Assembly: GCA_003254885.1 (NCBI GenBank)
Contig: QANT01006832.1
Coordinates: 1 to 29,486, forward strand
Direction: 5' to 3'
Length of the DNA: 29,486 nucleotides
Source: Purshia tridentata
Taxonomy: Eukaryota; Streptophyta; Magnoliopsida; Rosales; Rosaceae
Positions 11,870 to 24,476 of the stretch are shown piece by piece (position 1 is the stretch's first letter; each line of letters begins with the position of its first letter). The notes beneath the pieces were generated by a model, which was given only the letters and a program-made list of their open reading frames with translations, made no database searches and was not told the DNA's origin. Both the position numbers and the translations under genes were made by a program.

Positions 11870-12190
11870 AACTCGAGCAATTTCTTGAAAAGTCGCTTTG
11901 TGTATTTAGACATGCTTTCGTTGATCCTAATAATACGGCTCGGTAACAAATTTTCTTCTTCTAAAGCAAGTTTTGGTCAATATCTTTGATTTATCAAATT
12001 ATTCTTGGCAGATATTTTGCTTGTGATTTGATTTGATTTTGTTTTCCACATATGTGCCGAAGATGTGTTGTTAATTTGTAGCTAAGTCCTGGGCCAAAAA
12101 AATATATATATATTTGTAGCTAAGTCCAGTCAAATGTGGTAATGATGGAGACCCCGATATCAAATACTCAAAATAATAATTGATCGGCTC
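11870..12190. other. Intergenic, short direct repeat
   Basis: No gene seen. The 16-mer atttgtagctaagtcc occurs at 12074-12089 and 12112-12127, 38 bases apart, separated by a TGGGCC motif and an (AT)n run. Confidence 0.5.
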
Positions 12191-12233
12191 TGTCTCACAC
12201 GTACACTACGACAACTAAGTTATGGGTCCCGTA

Positions 12234-12481
12234 TGACGTCATAAACCACAATCGCGAATCACGCTTTTAATCTCTGTTTGTCTCTTTCTTTCTAGCAATC
12301 ACGTGCCTCTAGTACACCAAAAACAAAAAAGGTCACGTGTCTCTTGCACACAATAATCTGCGGCGAGGCCACAGGGAATGAAGGCCCACCTGTGCTTTTT
12401 TTCTTAGGGCCCAGTTGGCCCACCCATGTCAGCCTTTTGGGATACTAATACGTGTGCCTTAGGCCCAAGGGAGGATGGGCC
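12234..12481. promoter_or_regulatory. Promoter-like island without a recognised gene
   Basis: A perfect palindrome TGACGTCA (bZIP C-box/CRE type) is at 12234-12241, and two CACGTG G-boxes are at 12300-12305 and 12334-12339. Five GGCCCA/TGGGCC site II motifs lie at 12383, 12408, 12417, 12462 and 12476. The segment is clearly more GC-rich than its surroundings. Such combinations are typical of plant promoters bound by bZIP/bHLH and TCP factors. No convincing coding exon follows on either side, so the transcript it might drive is unknown. Confidence 0.45.
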
Positions 12482-12659
12482 CCCACTTCGGGACATGTGC
12501 ACAAAAGTAATTTCAGTCCAATAATTTGGGGAAGCAGTTGTTGACAGCAGGTTGTGGAGGTGACCATTAACCCTTGTGCTCGTCCCTTCACTCCCTTCAC
12601 AAAATCTAGTGCTCTAGTTTTGTACACACATATTTTTGTGTCAAACTATCTCCAACAAT

Positions 12660-14339
12660 CCACTAACTCTTTATATTTTAATGTATTTGACCTTAATTTG
12701 TTCTTAATATCTGTTTTACCATAATATTTCTTATTTGTTAAAAAGTATCCATCATTCTTTTTTTGATCACTCACATATATACATAAAATTATGTAGAGTA
12801 TTCTAACATATATACGTGTTCATTTTGATATAACATCTAATTTTTTATGTTATAAGAGAGAGGAAGAAAGTGAGACACCAATGCTCCTATTTGACCTTCA
12901 AGTCCATCATCAATTATTCTTCTTCTTTTCAATTTTCATGTCTCAATCATGTGGCATTAATTTAATTATGCCTCCAGCCATTTTTGGCGTGGTTTACTTG
13001 TGTATCTCATACTTGTAAGACTATGACTTTCGTATTCTGATAAAGTGAGACCATGACTATGAGCTTTAGCATATACAAAGAAATTAAAAACAACAAAATC
13101 TTGAAATTAAGTCATTTTAAGTTGTTATTATGATGTTCATCAATATTTTATAAGTAGTATAATTTCATTCATTCCTATACAGCTTCCTTGAAGCTCAAGT
13201 ATACTTTTTTTTGTTAATCGATCAGTATCAAATTCATACTGCTACATACCTACTCCACCAAGTACCATATATACTAACATTTTATGCCGTCTATTTCTTA
13301 ATATGATTTGTTGTGTACTTGTATTTATATTTATGTGTTTGACGGTTTGTGGGTTGAATTGAATTAATTCTCAAAGAAGAATATTGTGAACAGATATAGG
13401 CTAAGGGAATTCATATCCCTTTCCCTTGTTTGCATATTTTATATATGAGAATCTTATACCAAATCAGATCTAAAGTAAGCTAATTTCCATCACATTGACC
13501 AAATATACCCAAAAGCTTAATTAGATCTCTGAATTCAATTTTTAAATTTAATGGGGTTTAGATTTCAAATTGGTTGTTATTATATTATTATTTTTCCGTT
13601 CACTTGACAAAATGTCATCCTTATTGCAACTAAAAAATTAAATTAATGTATATATACTAATTTATAAAGAACTAAGATTATACAGTACGTAATGAATTGC
13701 ATGACATGGACGCCCCATCCTTTTTTTAATTTTTGTTTCTAGCTAGTCTTCTACATCATACACAAATCACAATAAGCTTCCATATCTAAAATAATTTAAT
13801 CACTAACATTTTTTCACACCACATAAACTATAATACAAATTCGATCATTATTCTTCTGCTCAAATTCACATTTCAGGACAGTAATATATACTAATTAATA
13901 TCTCAGTATAACGAAAAACCTAGTGCCACATTAGTCAAGGGTAAGTTAATTTCTCTTAATTACTTTACTTTGAGTCTTTGAAAAAAGTGATTTGTATGTG
14001 AGTGATTATGCAATCTTGGGCACTAGTCTTCAACTCTCCATCATGCATGAGCCTCACATTAATTGAATCCAATTCCTCTGACGTACGTCGTTATCTGCAG
14101 CTTACTGCATACCTAGTTGGCCAGTTACCCCTTTTCCTAAGGCAAGCCAGCTAGGGTTACTCACAGTTTATAGTTAAAGCTAGGATTTTGAAGGACCAAA
14201 ACCATATATATCTTTCTACTTTTACCAGTTATAGAATCTAGAGGAATATTGATTCCAAGCTCTCTCACAATCATTAGTATTCTCTCCCTTTAGTTGGCGC
14301 CACATAAGGAGGAGACTTTTGAAGCACGCTATGGAAAGC
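12660..14339. other. Intergenic, no gene recognised
   Basis: Strongly AT-rich sequence with dense stops in all frames. No exon, RNA gene or strong repeat was found. Confidence 0.6.
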
Positions 14340-14420
14340 CTACCTAGCTAGACTTCTCTTTCTGGATTCTGTAAAGACCCAAAAATTTTGATCCACCAAA
14401 TAACAGTGACCACAATCCCC

Positions 14421-14912
14421 AATGCATATTGAAGTAGAAGGATATATGTGACATAAACCTGAACCTCTCTTTTTGTTTGGGTACATGTACTGTACAGATG
14501 TTTGACAATGAATCATACCTACTGATTGCAAATCACATTAATTGGATTAAAGTCAGATTGGCCCTTCAACCTACTATATCTTCTCAAATAATCAAAGGCC
14601 AGATTATTCCGATTATCTTGAATTATTAAGTTAACCACCCTTAAACTATTTGACAATATTCTACCAAAATGCATAATGAAGTAAAAGGATATATGTGACA
14701 TAAACCTGAACCTCTCTTTTTGTTTGGGTACATGTACAGATGTTTGACAATGAACCATACCTTCTGATTGCAAATCACATTAATTGGATTAACGCCAGAT
14801 TGGCCCTTCAACCCACTATATCTTCTCAAATAATTAAAGGCCAGATTATTCCGACTATTATGAATTATTAAATTGACCACCCTTAAATTATTTGCCAGTA
14901 GTCTACCAAAAT
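14421..14912. repeat. 247-bp tandem duplication
   Basis: Two head-to-tail copies, about 14421-14667 and 14668-14912, both start aatgcata.tgaagta and run through acataaacctgaacctctc, a catgtac...cagatgtttgacaatgaa block and cagattggcccttcaacc to tctaccaaaatg. They differ by scattered substitutions and a 5-base indel inside catgtactgtacag versus catgtacag. Small open frames in the two copies resemble each other only because of the duplication. Confidence 0.9.
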
Positions 14913-15025
14913 GTTTGTGTTATTTTGGTAGCCAACTATCAAACTGTTTTGTTATTTTGATAGATTATTGTCAAATGATTTAAGAATGGTCAACTTAGGA
15001 ATGCAAAGTGATCAGAATAGTCTGG
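14841..15025. repeat. Inverted partial copy forming a foldback
   Basis: The right end of the second tandem copy (14841-14911, ccagattattccg... to ctaccaaaa) recurs in inverted orientation at 14955-15025 (ttttgatagattattgtcaaatg... to agtctgg), with a spacer of about 43 bases. The spacer itself holds smaller pairings (ctaccaaaat/attttggtag and ctatcaaa/ttttgatag). The structure suggests a foldback transposon end or a rearrangement involving the tandem unit. Confidence 0.75.
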
Positions 15026-15706
15026 ATTATAATCAAATTACACCCCTAATCAACCCCTTTGTACCATTAGTCGTATGCACTGGCCCAATTTCATTTGCTT
15101 TTCCAGGTCCATTTATAGCTAGGAAGACTTTGGACATTTAGTTTGCACAATCTACACGTTCAATTTTATGGGCCATGCCTATAATGATGTGGCAAAGGCC
15201 CAAAATTGCCGGCTCTGAGGCCTGTGTAATAGCTATCGGACCAGAAGCTTGGCCCTCAAACCATGGTGGTAGGACAGGCCTCTTCATATTTATTATTTAT
15301 TTTGTGGGTCAAGGCTTGGTCCTCACGCAAGATACACATTTGGTCCTCCAGACCAGAGCTTGATCCTTACGTAAAATACATATTTGGGCCTCACGGCCTT
15401 TATCCATAGACATTTTGGTAGACAAAGCATATTCTAAGAGGAACTGAAGTCAATCTCAAACAGCATAAACAACTTTTGAAGTGTCAGATCGTTTATCAGC
15501 AATTCAGCATGTACACGTACCCACTCACACCACAATATTTCTTTATGCTCAAGGTAAAATGCGTCAAAGTAAATTAAGTAATAGACCCTAAACCATTAAA
15601 AAAACAGCATTAAATTTGACTAGTTATCTCGTTGACATGATTAACATTTGACTAGAAGCTCGAAAATCAGACATCTTGTACAGATATCGTTATGGATGGA
15701 GCTGTC
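15026..15706. other. P450 upstream region with a small direct repeat
   Basis: No gene recognised. Two diverged copies of gcttg.tcct.acg.aa.atacat.tttgg lie at about 15314 and 15358, a 44-base period, within a stretch rich in ggcc and ggtcc words. The remainder should include the distal promoter of the P450 gene. Confidence 0.5.
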
Positions 15707-15717
15707 TTTATATATTG
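15707..15717 (+). promoter_or_regulatory. Candidate TATA box of the P450 gene
   Basis: The sequence ctttatatatt lies about 70 bases before the P450 start codon, leaving room for a short leader of roughly 35-45 bases. Confidence 0.5.
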
Positions 15718-15782
15718 CTCAACTTTGAGTTTGTGAACCATCATATTCATCAAGTATCCAAAAGAAGCTTAGTTTTTTGAGT

Positions 15783-17999
15783 ATGGAAGACTATGCACTA
15801 CTATGTTCTCTTGCATTGTCTGCATTGTTTCTGCTGCTCTATGGTGTTGTTAAAATTTCCTACTCCATTTGGTGGAGACCCAAATGGCTAGAGAGGCAGT
15901 TGAAGCGACAAGGGATCAGAGGTACCCCTTACAGGCCACTCATTGGGGACATGAAGGAGTTTGTACGGATGTTAAAGGAAGCATGGTCCAAACCCATGAG
16001 TCTAAATCACGAAATTGTTCAACGTGTCGACCCATTCACCCTTAATAACGTGCAGAAATACGGTATACGCCTTGTGAATTCTGTTTATGTTTTTTGTACT
16101 GATAGTCTGATATTGTGTATATGAATCCTATTCGTGACGTATACTGAAAGTTTTGAGACATTTATTTGTAGTATATATCTTACAGTTTTGATTTGGTAAA
16201 CACAGGGAAGGTATCGATGTGTTGGTTTGGGACAACACCAAGACTGATCATCATGGACACAGAGCTGATAAAAGAAATTCTGTCCAACAAGGAAGGTCAC
16301 TTCCATAAGCCACCACTGAACACTCTCATCCTCATCCTGACCAAGGGACTCGCAAGTCTACATGGTGAGAAGTGGGCCAAACACAGAAAGATAATTAATC
16401 CTGCTTTCCATCTAGAAAGACTGAAGGTTCCATGCTAACATCTGTTTCTGCTTTTACAAATTCAGTTCTTTCAAGCTGCTCCATCTCAATGTAGTTCAGA
16501 CTATTGTTTTTTGAAATCTGTTTCTTTTATAGGAAATGGTACCTGTATTTGCAGTCAGTTGTAACAAAATGATAGAAGAGTGGAAGAAAATGGTTCCTCT
16601 TCAAGGAACTTGTGAAATAGATATCTCCCCTGAACTTCAGAAACTTACTGCAGATGTTATTTCTCAGGCAGCATTTGGAAGCACCTATGAAGAAGGGAAG
16701 AGAGTCTTCGAGCTTCAAAGAGAGCTTCTATTGCTAACAATGGAAGCAATGCAAACCTTATACATTCCTGGTTTCAGGTGCATTGACATTGTCAACACTA
16801 AAACTTTATATCATCTTTCCCCTGCATAGTATTTAAACTCTATTAGCATGCCTTTGTATCTACTCTTGCGAAGAAGTAACATTTTCGTTACCTGTTGAGT
16901 GTAGATTTATTCCAACAAAAAAGAACCAAAGGAGAAAGGAATTGCATAAAGAGATCACATTGATGCTACGAAATATAATCCAGAAGAAAATGAGTGCGAT
17001 AAGGGCTGGAGAATCCAGGGTTGATGACTTGCTAGGCCTGCTCTTGCAGTCTAATAACCAGAACAATTCATCAGAAAATATAAGTAGCACAAAAAGCAAT
17101 GAGATGACAACTGAAGAAGTGATAGAGGAATGCAAGCAATTCTACCTTGCTGGCCAAGAAACAACCTCAAGCTTGTTAACATGGATCATGATTGTCTTAG
17201 CCATGCACCAAGACTGGCAAGAAAAGGCAAGGGAAGAAGTCCTACGAGTTTGTGGAAAAACGGAACCCAAATTTGAAGCTTTAAGCCACCTCAAGATTGT
17301 AAGTATTTCTCTCTATATGACAACCCCTTACAATTACAAACAAATTGACCATGTGGCATCAGTAGTTGTGGAGCCAACTGGAAATGCCATCTTCACACCT
17401 AATTTTCAGTTTAATATTTTGTGATACATGACGAGACAACCTTGTTTCTCATTAGATTACAAAGGATTTTGTGAATGCTTTTGCACCCTCAGCGGCTCCT
17501 TCTCATAAAGCCTAAAAAGTTACAGTAGATATGAGGTTCGTTCACCAAATACTTGTATGCAATTCTCTTGCAGGTAACCATGATACTTAATGAAGTCCTA
17601 AGGTTGTATCCACCTGCGATTTCTCAATATCAACATGCTTACGAGGAAACCAAAATTGGAGATATCATTGTTCCCGCAGGAGTTGATCTTACTCTGCCAA
17701 CACTACTCATTCACCATGATCCTGAACTCTGGGGCGATGACGTAGAAGAATTCAAACCAGAGAGATTCTCTGAAGGAGTCTCAAAGGCATCAAAGGACCA
17801 GCAATTATTCTTTCCATTCGGGTGGGGTCCAAGGACCTGTATCGGCCAAAATTTTTCTATCATAGAAGCAAAGGTTGCTTTGGCTATGATTCTACAACAT
17901 TTCTCATTCGAGCTCTCACCTTCTTACACTCATGCTCCTAATACTCATATGATTCTTCAACCACAACATGGAGCTCAAATTACATTACACCAACTCTAG
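15783..17999 (+). CDS. Cytochrome P450, CYP72 clan (CYP72A-like)
   Basis: Five exons, 15783-16062, 16206-16426, 16533-16777, 16905-17298 and 17574-17999, join in phase to 521 residues, normal for CYP72A. A hydrophobic N-terminal anchor (about 4-27) precedes [11 protein letters not shown] and suggests an ER-membrane enzyme. The oxygen-binding I-helix motif AGQETTS is at 331-337, the K-helix ExxR (EVLR) at 387-390, PERF at 442-445, and the heme loop [10 protein letters not shown] at 462-471 with the Cys469 thiolate. [18 protein letters not shown] and ELWGDD are typical of CYP72A. Members hydroxylate terpenoids, gibberellins or secoiridoids using NADPH and a P450 reductase; the substrate here cannot be read from sequence. 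The gene looks intact. His401 stands where an Arg is common after the YPP segment. Confidence 0.93.
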
Positions 18000-18737
18000 G
18001 TTGCACTAGCCTGCCGTGTCTAAATTTCAATAATGAAATAATGTGATTTGAAATCACAAACTGTGTGTGTGTGTGTTACATTTCTAGGTGTGTTTCGATG
18101 AAGAAGTCTATACATTGGGTTTGTTCATTAAATAAGTTCAGTATCTTCTGAAAGCAGCAACTGTTTGAGAGTCTGAGACCTGATAAATATATCATCTTAT
18201 GAAAATCCTCCGTTCATTACTGTCATGGATTTAAGCTGTTTTTTAGGAAAGAAACCGCAATCGGGATATTCCATACACCAAACTATTCATCATTCATAGA
18301 AAAGTCACTATGCGACAGCAAGTGCTACAACAGGCTTCCCTGTGAGAACAATTTGGTTTTCAAAATACCAATAATGCAATAGCATATATCGACAGATGTC
18401 AAAGTGAATCTCAAGCACATATCAATTATCACATGGCATGTGAAGTCAGAATTGACGATCGTGTTAAAAAGAGAACATATATACTTAATGGTAGAAGATG
18501 ATATATATTTCAATGCTATTAGACAAAAAGAATAGGTTGCAACAGGTTCATTTGTAATGATAAAACAACAAACTGTTCTGCATATTATAATAGCTGGTAT
18601 ACTAGCAAAAATTCCTAATTTGTCTTCTATTTCCTCTGATAGTTTCTACTTTCATGAAGATAGTGTCATTATTTCCCTCTCACAAGTATATAGGGTAACC
18701 TAGGAACCAAAACTGTATTGCAAATGTGCAAAAACTA
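18000..18737. other. Convergent intergenic region, P450 and RPC4 3' ends
   Basis: This region should hold both 3' UTRs. An A-rich caataatgaaataatg at about 18028 is a candidate P450 poly(A) region, and a (TG)n run lies at 18062-18076. No separate gene was seen; the minus-strand frame at 18325-18513 is short and featureless. Confidence 0.5.
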
Positions 18738-21406
<2,669 letters not shown>

Positions 21407-22544
21407 TGGAAATTAAAATGGCAATCTTCAGGAAACAAAAATAATAAAAATTCAAATATTTGTTAACAAGCCATCACTGCAAACTAGAAAGCCATCCAAA
21501 TTGGCTACAAATATTCCTATAATAAATGTGGAAAATTAGACACTTTATTCAAGTGGGTGCAAAGGCTGTTGCTTAGGCTTTTTCTATGCATAATGAATAT
21601 CACAATGATATGATGAAGACGACGACGATGATGATGGTGATGATGATGGTGATGTAAAGGTGGTGGAGGCTAACCTGTAACTGAAAGAGAGTGAAGCAGA
21701 GTGGTAAGTGGGAGGGTGGCTAATGAAACCAAAGGACACAGTCCCTCAGTTTATATATATACGTGTGAATATATGGAGAACGTGCAAAAGCGAGGGTTTT
21801 GCACGCTTGGACCCAGCTGCTTTCTTTTTCTTAATTTCACAGAACGTGCAAAATGCCAGGGTTTTTAACATCTTCTTCTTATATTTTTCGGTGATACATG
21901 TGGGTAGGCCCAAGTTGAAATGCTTAGGCCTGTCTCCAGCCCATTTGTTCCTTGATACTAATTCTAACATTTTTTGCTTTTTGTTTCTGAAGTTAAAGGC
22001 TAAAAGGAGTGACAACCAAATCTTTTTTTTCATTTTTACATATATATGTATGTGTATGTGAATTTTTGGAAGATTTTTGTTTTCAATTTTAGGAGTTCTG
22101 TTATTTCTTTTTGCTTTATCTTCCAGATGAAATGGTCGTTTTCTTGTTGATTCCTCTGTTATGGTCTAAGAATGAAGTCATGAGCAATCGCACTCTTTAA
22201 TGGGGATGTAAAATGAATGAACTTGAATGGTAGGCTATTTCTCAGGTTTTTTAGCAGTCAGTTGGAGGAAAACTGAGCACAGAAAGTAAATGGAGAAGCA
22301 ACTTTACTCCAAAGCATGCATTCAAAGCCTCACCACCCTCACTATTTCAAAAACCCTACCATATACTTTCTTGTCTAACATGGACAAACCTCACAAACCA
22401 AACCTGCATAGGGTTCTTTCATTCATCACCATTTTCTTCTACCCAAAAAAGAGGGAGTGTTTGTCCCAGAGAAACTGGGATCGAAAACATTTGTCCATTA
22501 AACAAGTTGTACACGTGACGTACATGAAAATCTTTCAGCATTTC
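21407..22544 (-). promoter_or_regulatory. RPC4 promoter/5' leader and MED20 3' region
   Basis: Two telo-box cores (AGGGTTTT on the plus strand, AAAACCCT for RPC4) lie at 21793-21800 and 21858-21865, and GGCCCA/GCCCA site II-like words lie at about 21906 and 21938. This pairing is typical of plant growth and ribosome-related promoters. A TATATATA run lies near 21753, and a GAT/GAC trinucleotide run at 21607-21655. A possible 5' UTR intron would run from a CAG/GTTAGC donor near 21674 to a CTGAAG acceptor near 21430. The part nearer 22544 should be the MED20 3' UTR. No further gene was seen. Confidence 0.5.
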
Positions 22545-24034
22545 CTAATTTCTTCCTGATTGCACTGCTTGCACTGTTGCAATTAGCTGAGCCACAACAG
22601 TAGCGTACTGGACTGCGGTATGTTGTGAAGTATACTGGTCTCCAAGGCCATACTCAGCAAAGTTTGGTTCCATATGCATAAATTGGCCTGGCAATGATCT
22701 TTTCGACACTGCCTGTTGCCATATATCCATAAACTCTTCCATGATCTGCCTTGATTTTTCCATTGAAGAAATGGGAAGGTACTCCACCTATAGAATCCAA
22801 GTAACTTCAATTAAAAAGGGTCTACTAGTACACTGCAATGGATATCTACTCTAAGATTAACAACAAACAAATATCAAACAGGAGTTGTAGCAGAAGAGTA
22901 ATCAAGGGTACAAGAAAAGAGAAAAAAGAAGACTATATGAAGGATCAATAATCTAAAAGACTACCAAAGTTCATTATATAAGATGCTCCTAAATCTTTTT
23001 GATAGAGCAGAAAACAATCACAATCCTACGCAAAAACACTGATTCTAAAAGCAGAACACAATTGCAGTTAAAAGAGTTTTTCTCTTTAAGAAGAAATTGA
23101 AGTTAATAGGGAGATTTAGAAATCAATCCAGATGTTCTAAAGAACTGTGGAACAGGCTCTCAAATGAAACCAAAAGGCACTTTATTAATGGCAAACCTTG
23201 TCAAACTTCTGAGATATCTCAAAATGCATATCTAAATGAAAAAAACGTTAAGATTTGTTTGTGATAAAGCAAGTTCATTACCTCCATAACTATTCCTCTC
23301 AAACTTTCAGAATGAGTAGGAAGAACTTTCCCAACTCTTAACTGGAAGTCCCCAAGTTGATATTGAAATCCCTACACACAATTATACCATAAACCTCAGA
23401 ACCATACAAAAGCAATTTTCTCCACTTGAACCTCAATAATTAGTGCATCACACATTCAAATTACACTAATATTGAGTGAGAACAAAAAAAACCTCAAAAT
23501 TAAGCGAGACCCTCGATTTGTAAGACTGCAATTTCTCCATAATCGTCTGAATCGATGAATCGGCCTCAAGAACTATGCGCTGCATTCGGATTATAAGGTA
23601 GCACTTGGTTGGTTGCTCCGGCATTGAAATCCCCAGAAAATCACGCGGAAATTCACCCGATGAAGACTGCTCTGATGCGCGCGCGCACACACACACACAC
23701 ACACAATGCATATCAAAGTCTAAATTTTATTAACTGTAACAAAATCGAAAAAGAACAAAAAGATAATATGGAAGATGAGAAATTTACCTCGAAGCATGGG
23801 TTTGTAGAAAGTGATAGTGGCTTTCCACCTGCCTTCCTTAACGCCATTCATGCTCTCCACGCACTGCGTCACTTCGTTTATGATTTGACTGTTCACTGTC
23901 GTCCCTGCGTTGGGTTGCCAATGCAAAACCCTAAAATTGCACCACCAAGAAAAAAAATCAGATATAAAAATTACCATTAATAGCACTTCGGACCTGAGAC
24001 TAGGGTTTTCAATATCTTACCATTTGAGCGGCAT
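22545..24034 (-). CDS. MED20: Mediator complex subunit 20 (TRF-proximal protein homologue)
   Basis: Five minus-strand exons (24034-24021, 23930-23788, 23671-23493, 23371-23282, 22787-22545) join in phase to 222 residues, the usual plant MED20 length. The first coding exon is only 14 bases. The product begins [20 protein letters not shown] and continues with [74 protein letters not shown] and a C-terminal [16 protein letters not shown], all matching the MED20 family. MED20 belongs to the Mediator head with MED8 and MED18 and links transcription factors to RNA polymerase II. The acceptor of exon 3 is preceded by a (TG)n(CG)n tract rather than a normal pyrimidine tract. It is divergent from CTR9, 442 bp away. 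Confidence 0.95.
23675..23705. repeat. Alternating purine-pyrimidine (Z-DNA-prone) tract
   Basis: Thirty-one bases alternate strictly between purine and pyrimidine: a (GC)n block followed by (AC)n on the plus strand. On the MED20 coding strand this reads (TG)n(CG)n and ends one base inside the CAG acceptor (23674-23672) of exon 3. Confidence 0.95.
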
Positions 24035-24117
24035 CGTCTCGGATTTCAACGGTTCTGCTTAGGGCTTTAGAAGCTTTCCTGAAGTTGAGCTACCTTTGAG
24101 AGTCGCCGAGGCAGCGA

Positions 24118-24220
24118 TTTTAAGGGTATGTTTGGCGCCAGGTCTATTTCAGTCCCGCGAAGGCTTAAAAAAAAAACTGTTCTTTCATTTATTTTTTAAA
24201 CTGCCAAACAAACCTTAAAA
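24118..24220. mobile_element. Short MITE in the MED20/CTR9 promoter
   Basis: The ends are inverted repeats: ttttaagggtatgtttggc on the left against the reverse complement of the right end, ttttaaggtttgtttggc, differing by one indel and one substitution over about 18 bases. The whole element is about 103 bp and codes for nothing. The end sequence resembles hAT-type MITEs with (a)agggt.tgtttgg termini. A target-site duplication cannot be called confidently because the flanks are A/T-rich. Confidence 0.6.
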
Positions 24221-24445
24221 AGAAAGGACTTCTAATGCCAAACGGAATGAAGAGAGTGACTTTGTAACTGTGTGAGCTTCTGCGTATCGCAACACAACGT
24301 TCGGAGTTCAAACGCGAAGACAAAGTTGCGTTCTTTGCGTCCAATTCGGGGTCCTTCTTCACACTCTGCGACGAGTTCACGAAGAGAAGCAAAGAGATAG
24401 GCGAGGGAGCTAGGGTTTCGTTTTTGGATAAATTTACCGTTTTTT

Positions 24446-24460
24446 ATGGTTTTTGGGTGA
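24446..24460 (+). promoter_or_regulatory. Minimal uORF before CTR9
   Basis: ATG GTT TTT GGG TGA encodes Met-Val-Phe-Gly and stops 16 bases before the CTR9 start codon. It would lie in the 5' leader if transcription begins upstream of 24446. Such short uORFs can lower initiation at the main start. Confidence 0.4.
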
Positions 24461-24476
24461 GTGGAGGAATCAATCA

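Larger units (their letters stand above)
24035..24476. promoter_or_regulatory. Bidirectional promoter between MED20 and CTR9
   Basis: Only 442 bp separate the two start codons. Visible elements are a TTTGGCGC E2F-type site at 24131-24138, located in a MITE terminal repeat, and a TAGGGTTT telo-box at 24411-24418 on the CTR9 side. A further telo-box, TAGGGTTTT at 24001-24009, lies in the first MED20 intron. The half nearest CTR9 is more GC-rich. No clear TATA box was seen, as is common for housekeeping genes. Confidence 0.7.

Noticed and set aside
12445..12627. 60-codon minus-strand frame in the GC-richer island
   Set aside because: Open by composition; it contains repeated GGCCCA motifs in codons and no recognisable protein.
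14340..14880. Overlapping minus-strand frames with similar peptides
   Set aside because: Their similarity comes from the 247-bp tandem duplication of noncoding DNA; they have no domain and no promoter.
15240..15260. tcggaccagaagcttgg compared with miR166 (tcggaccaggcttc)
   Set aside because: The match breaks after ten bases and no hairpin partner was found.
21708..22061. Plus- and minus-strand frames of about 100 codons upstream of RPC4
   Set aside because: Two overlapping opposite frames in promoter-like sequence, neither with a recognisable product.
23609..23980. 123-codon plus-strand frame opposite MED20 exons 2 and 3
   Set aside because: It is the antisense shadow of MED20 coding exons and reads through the dinucleotide repeat.
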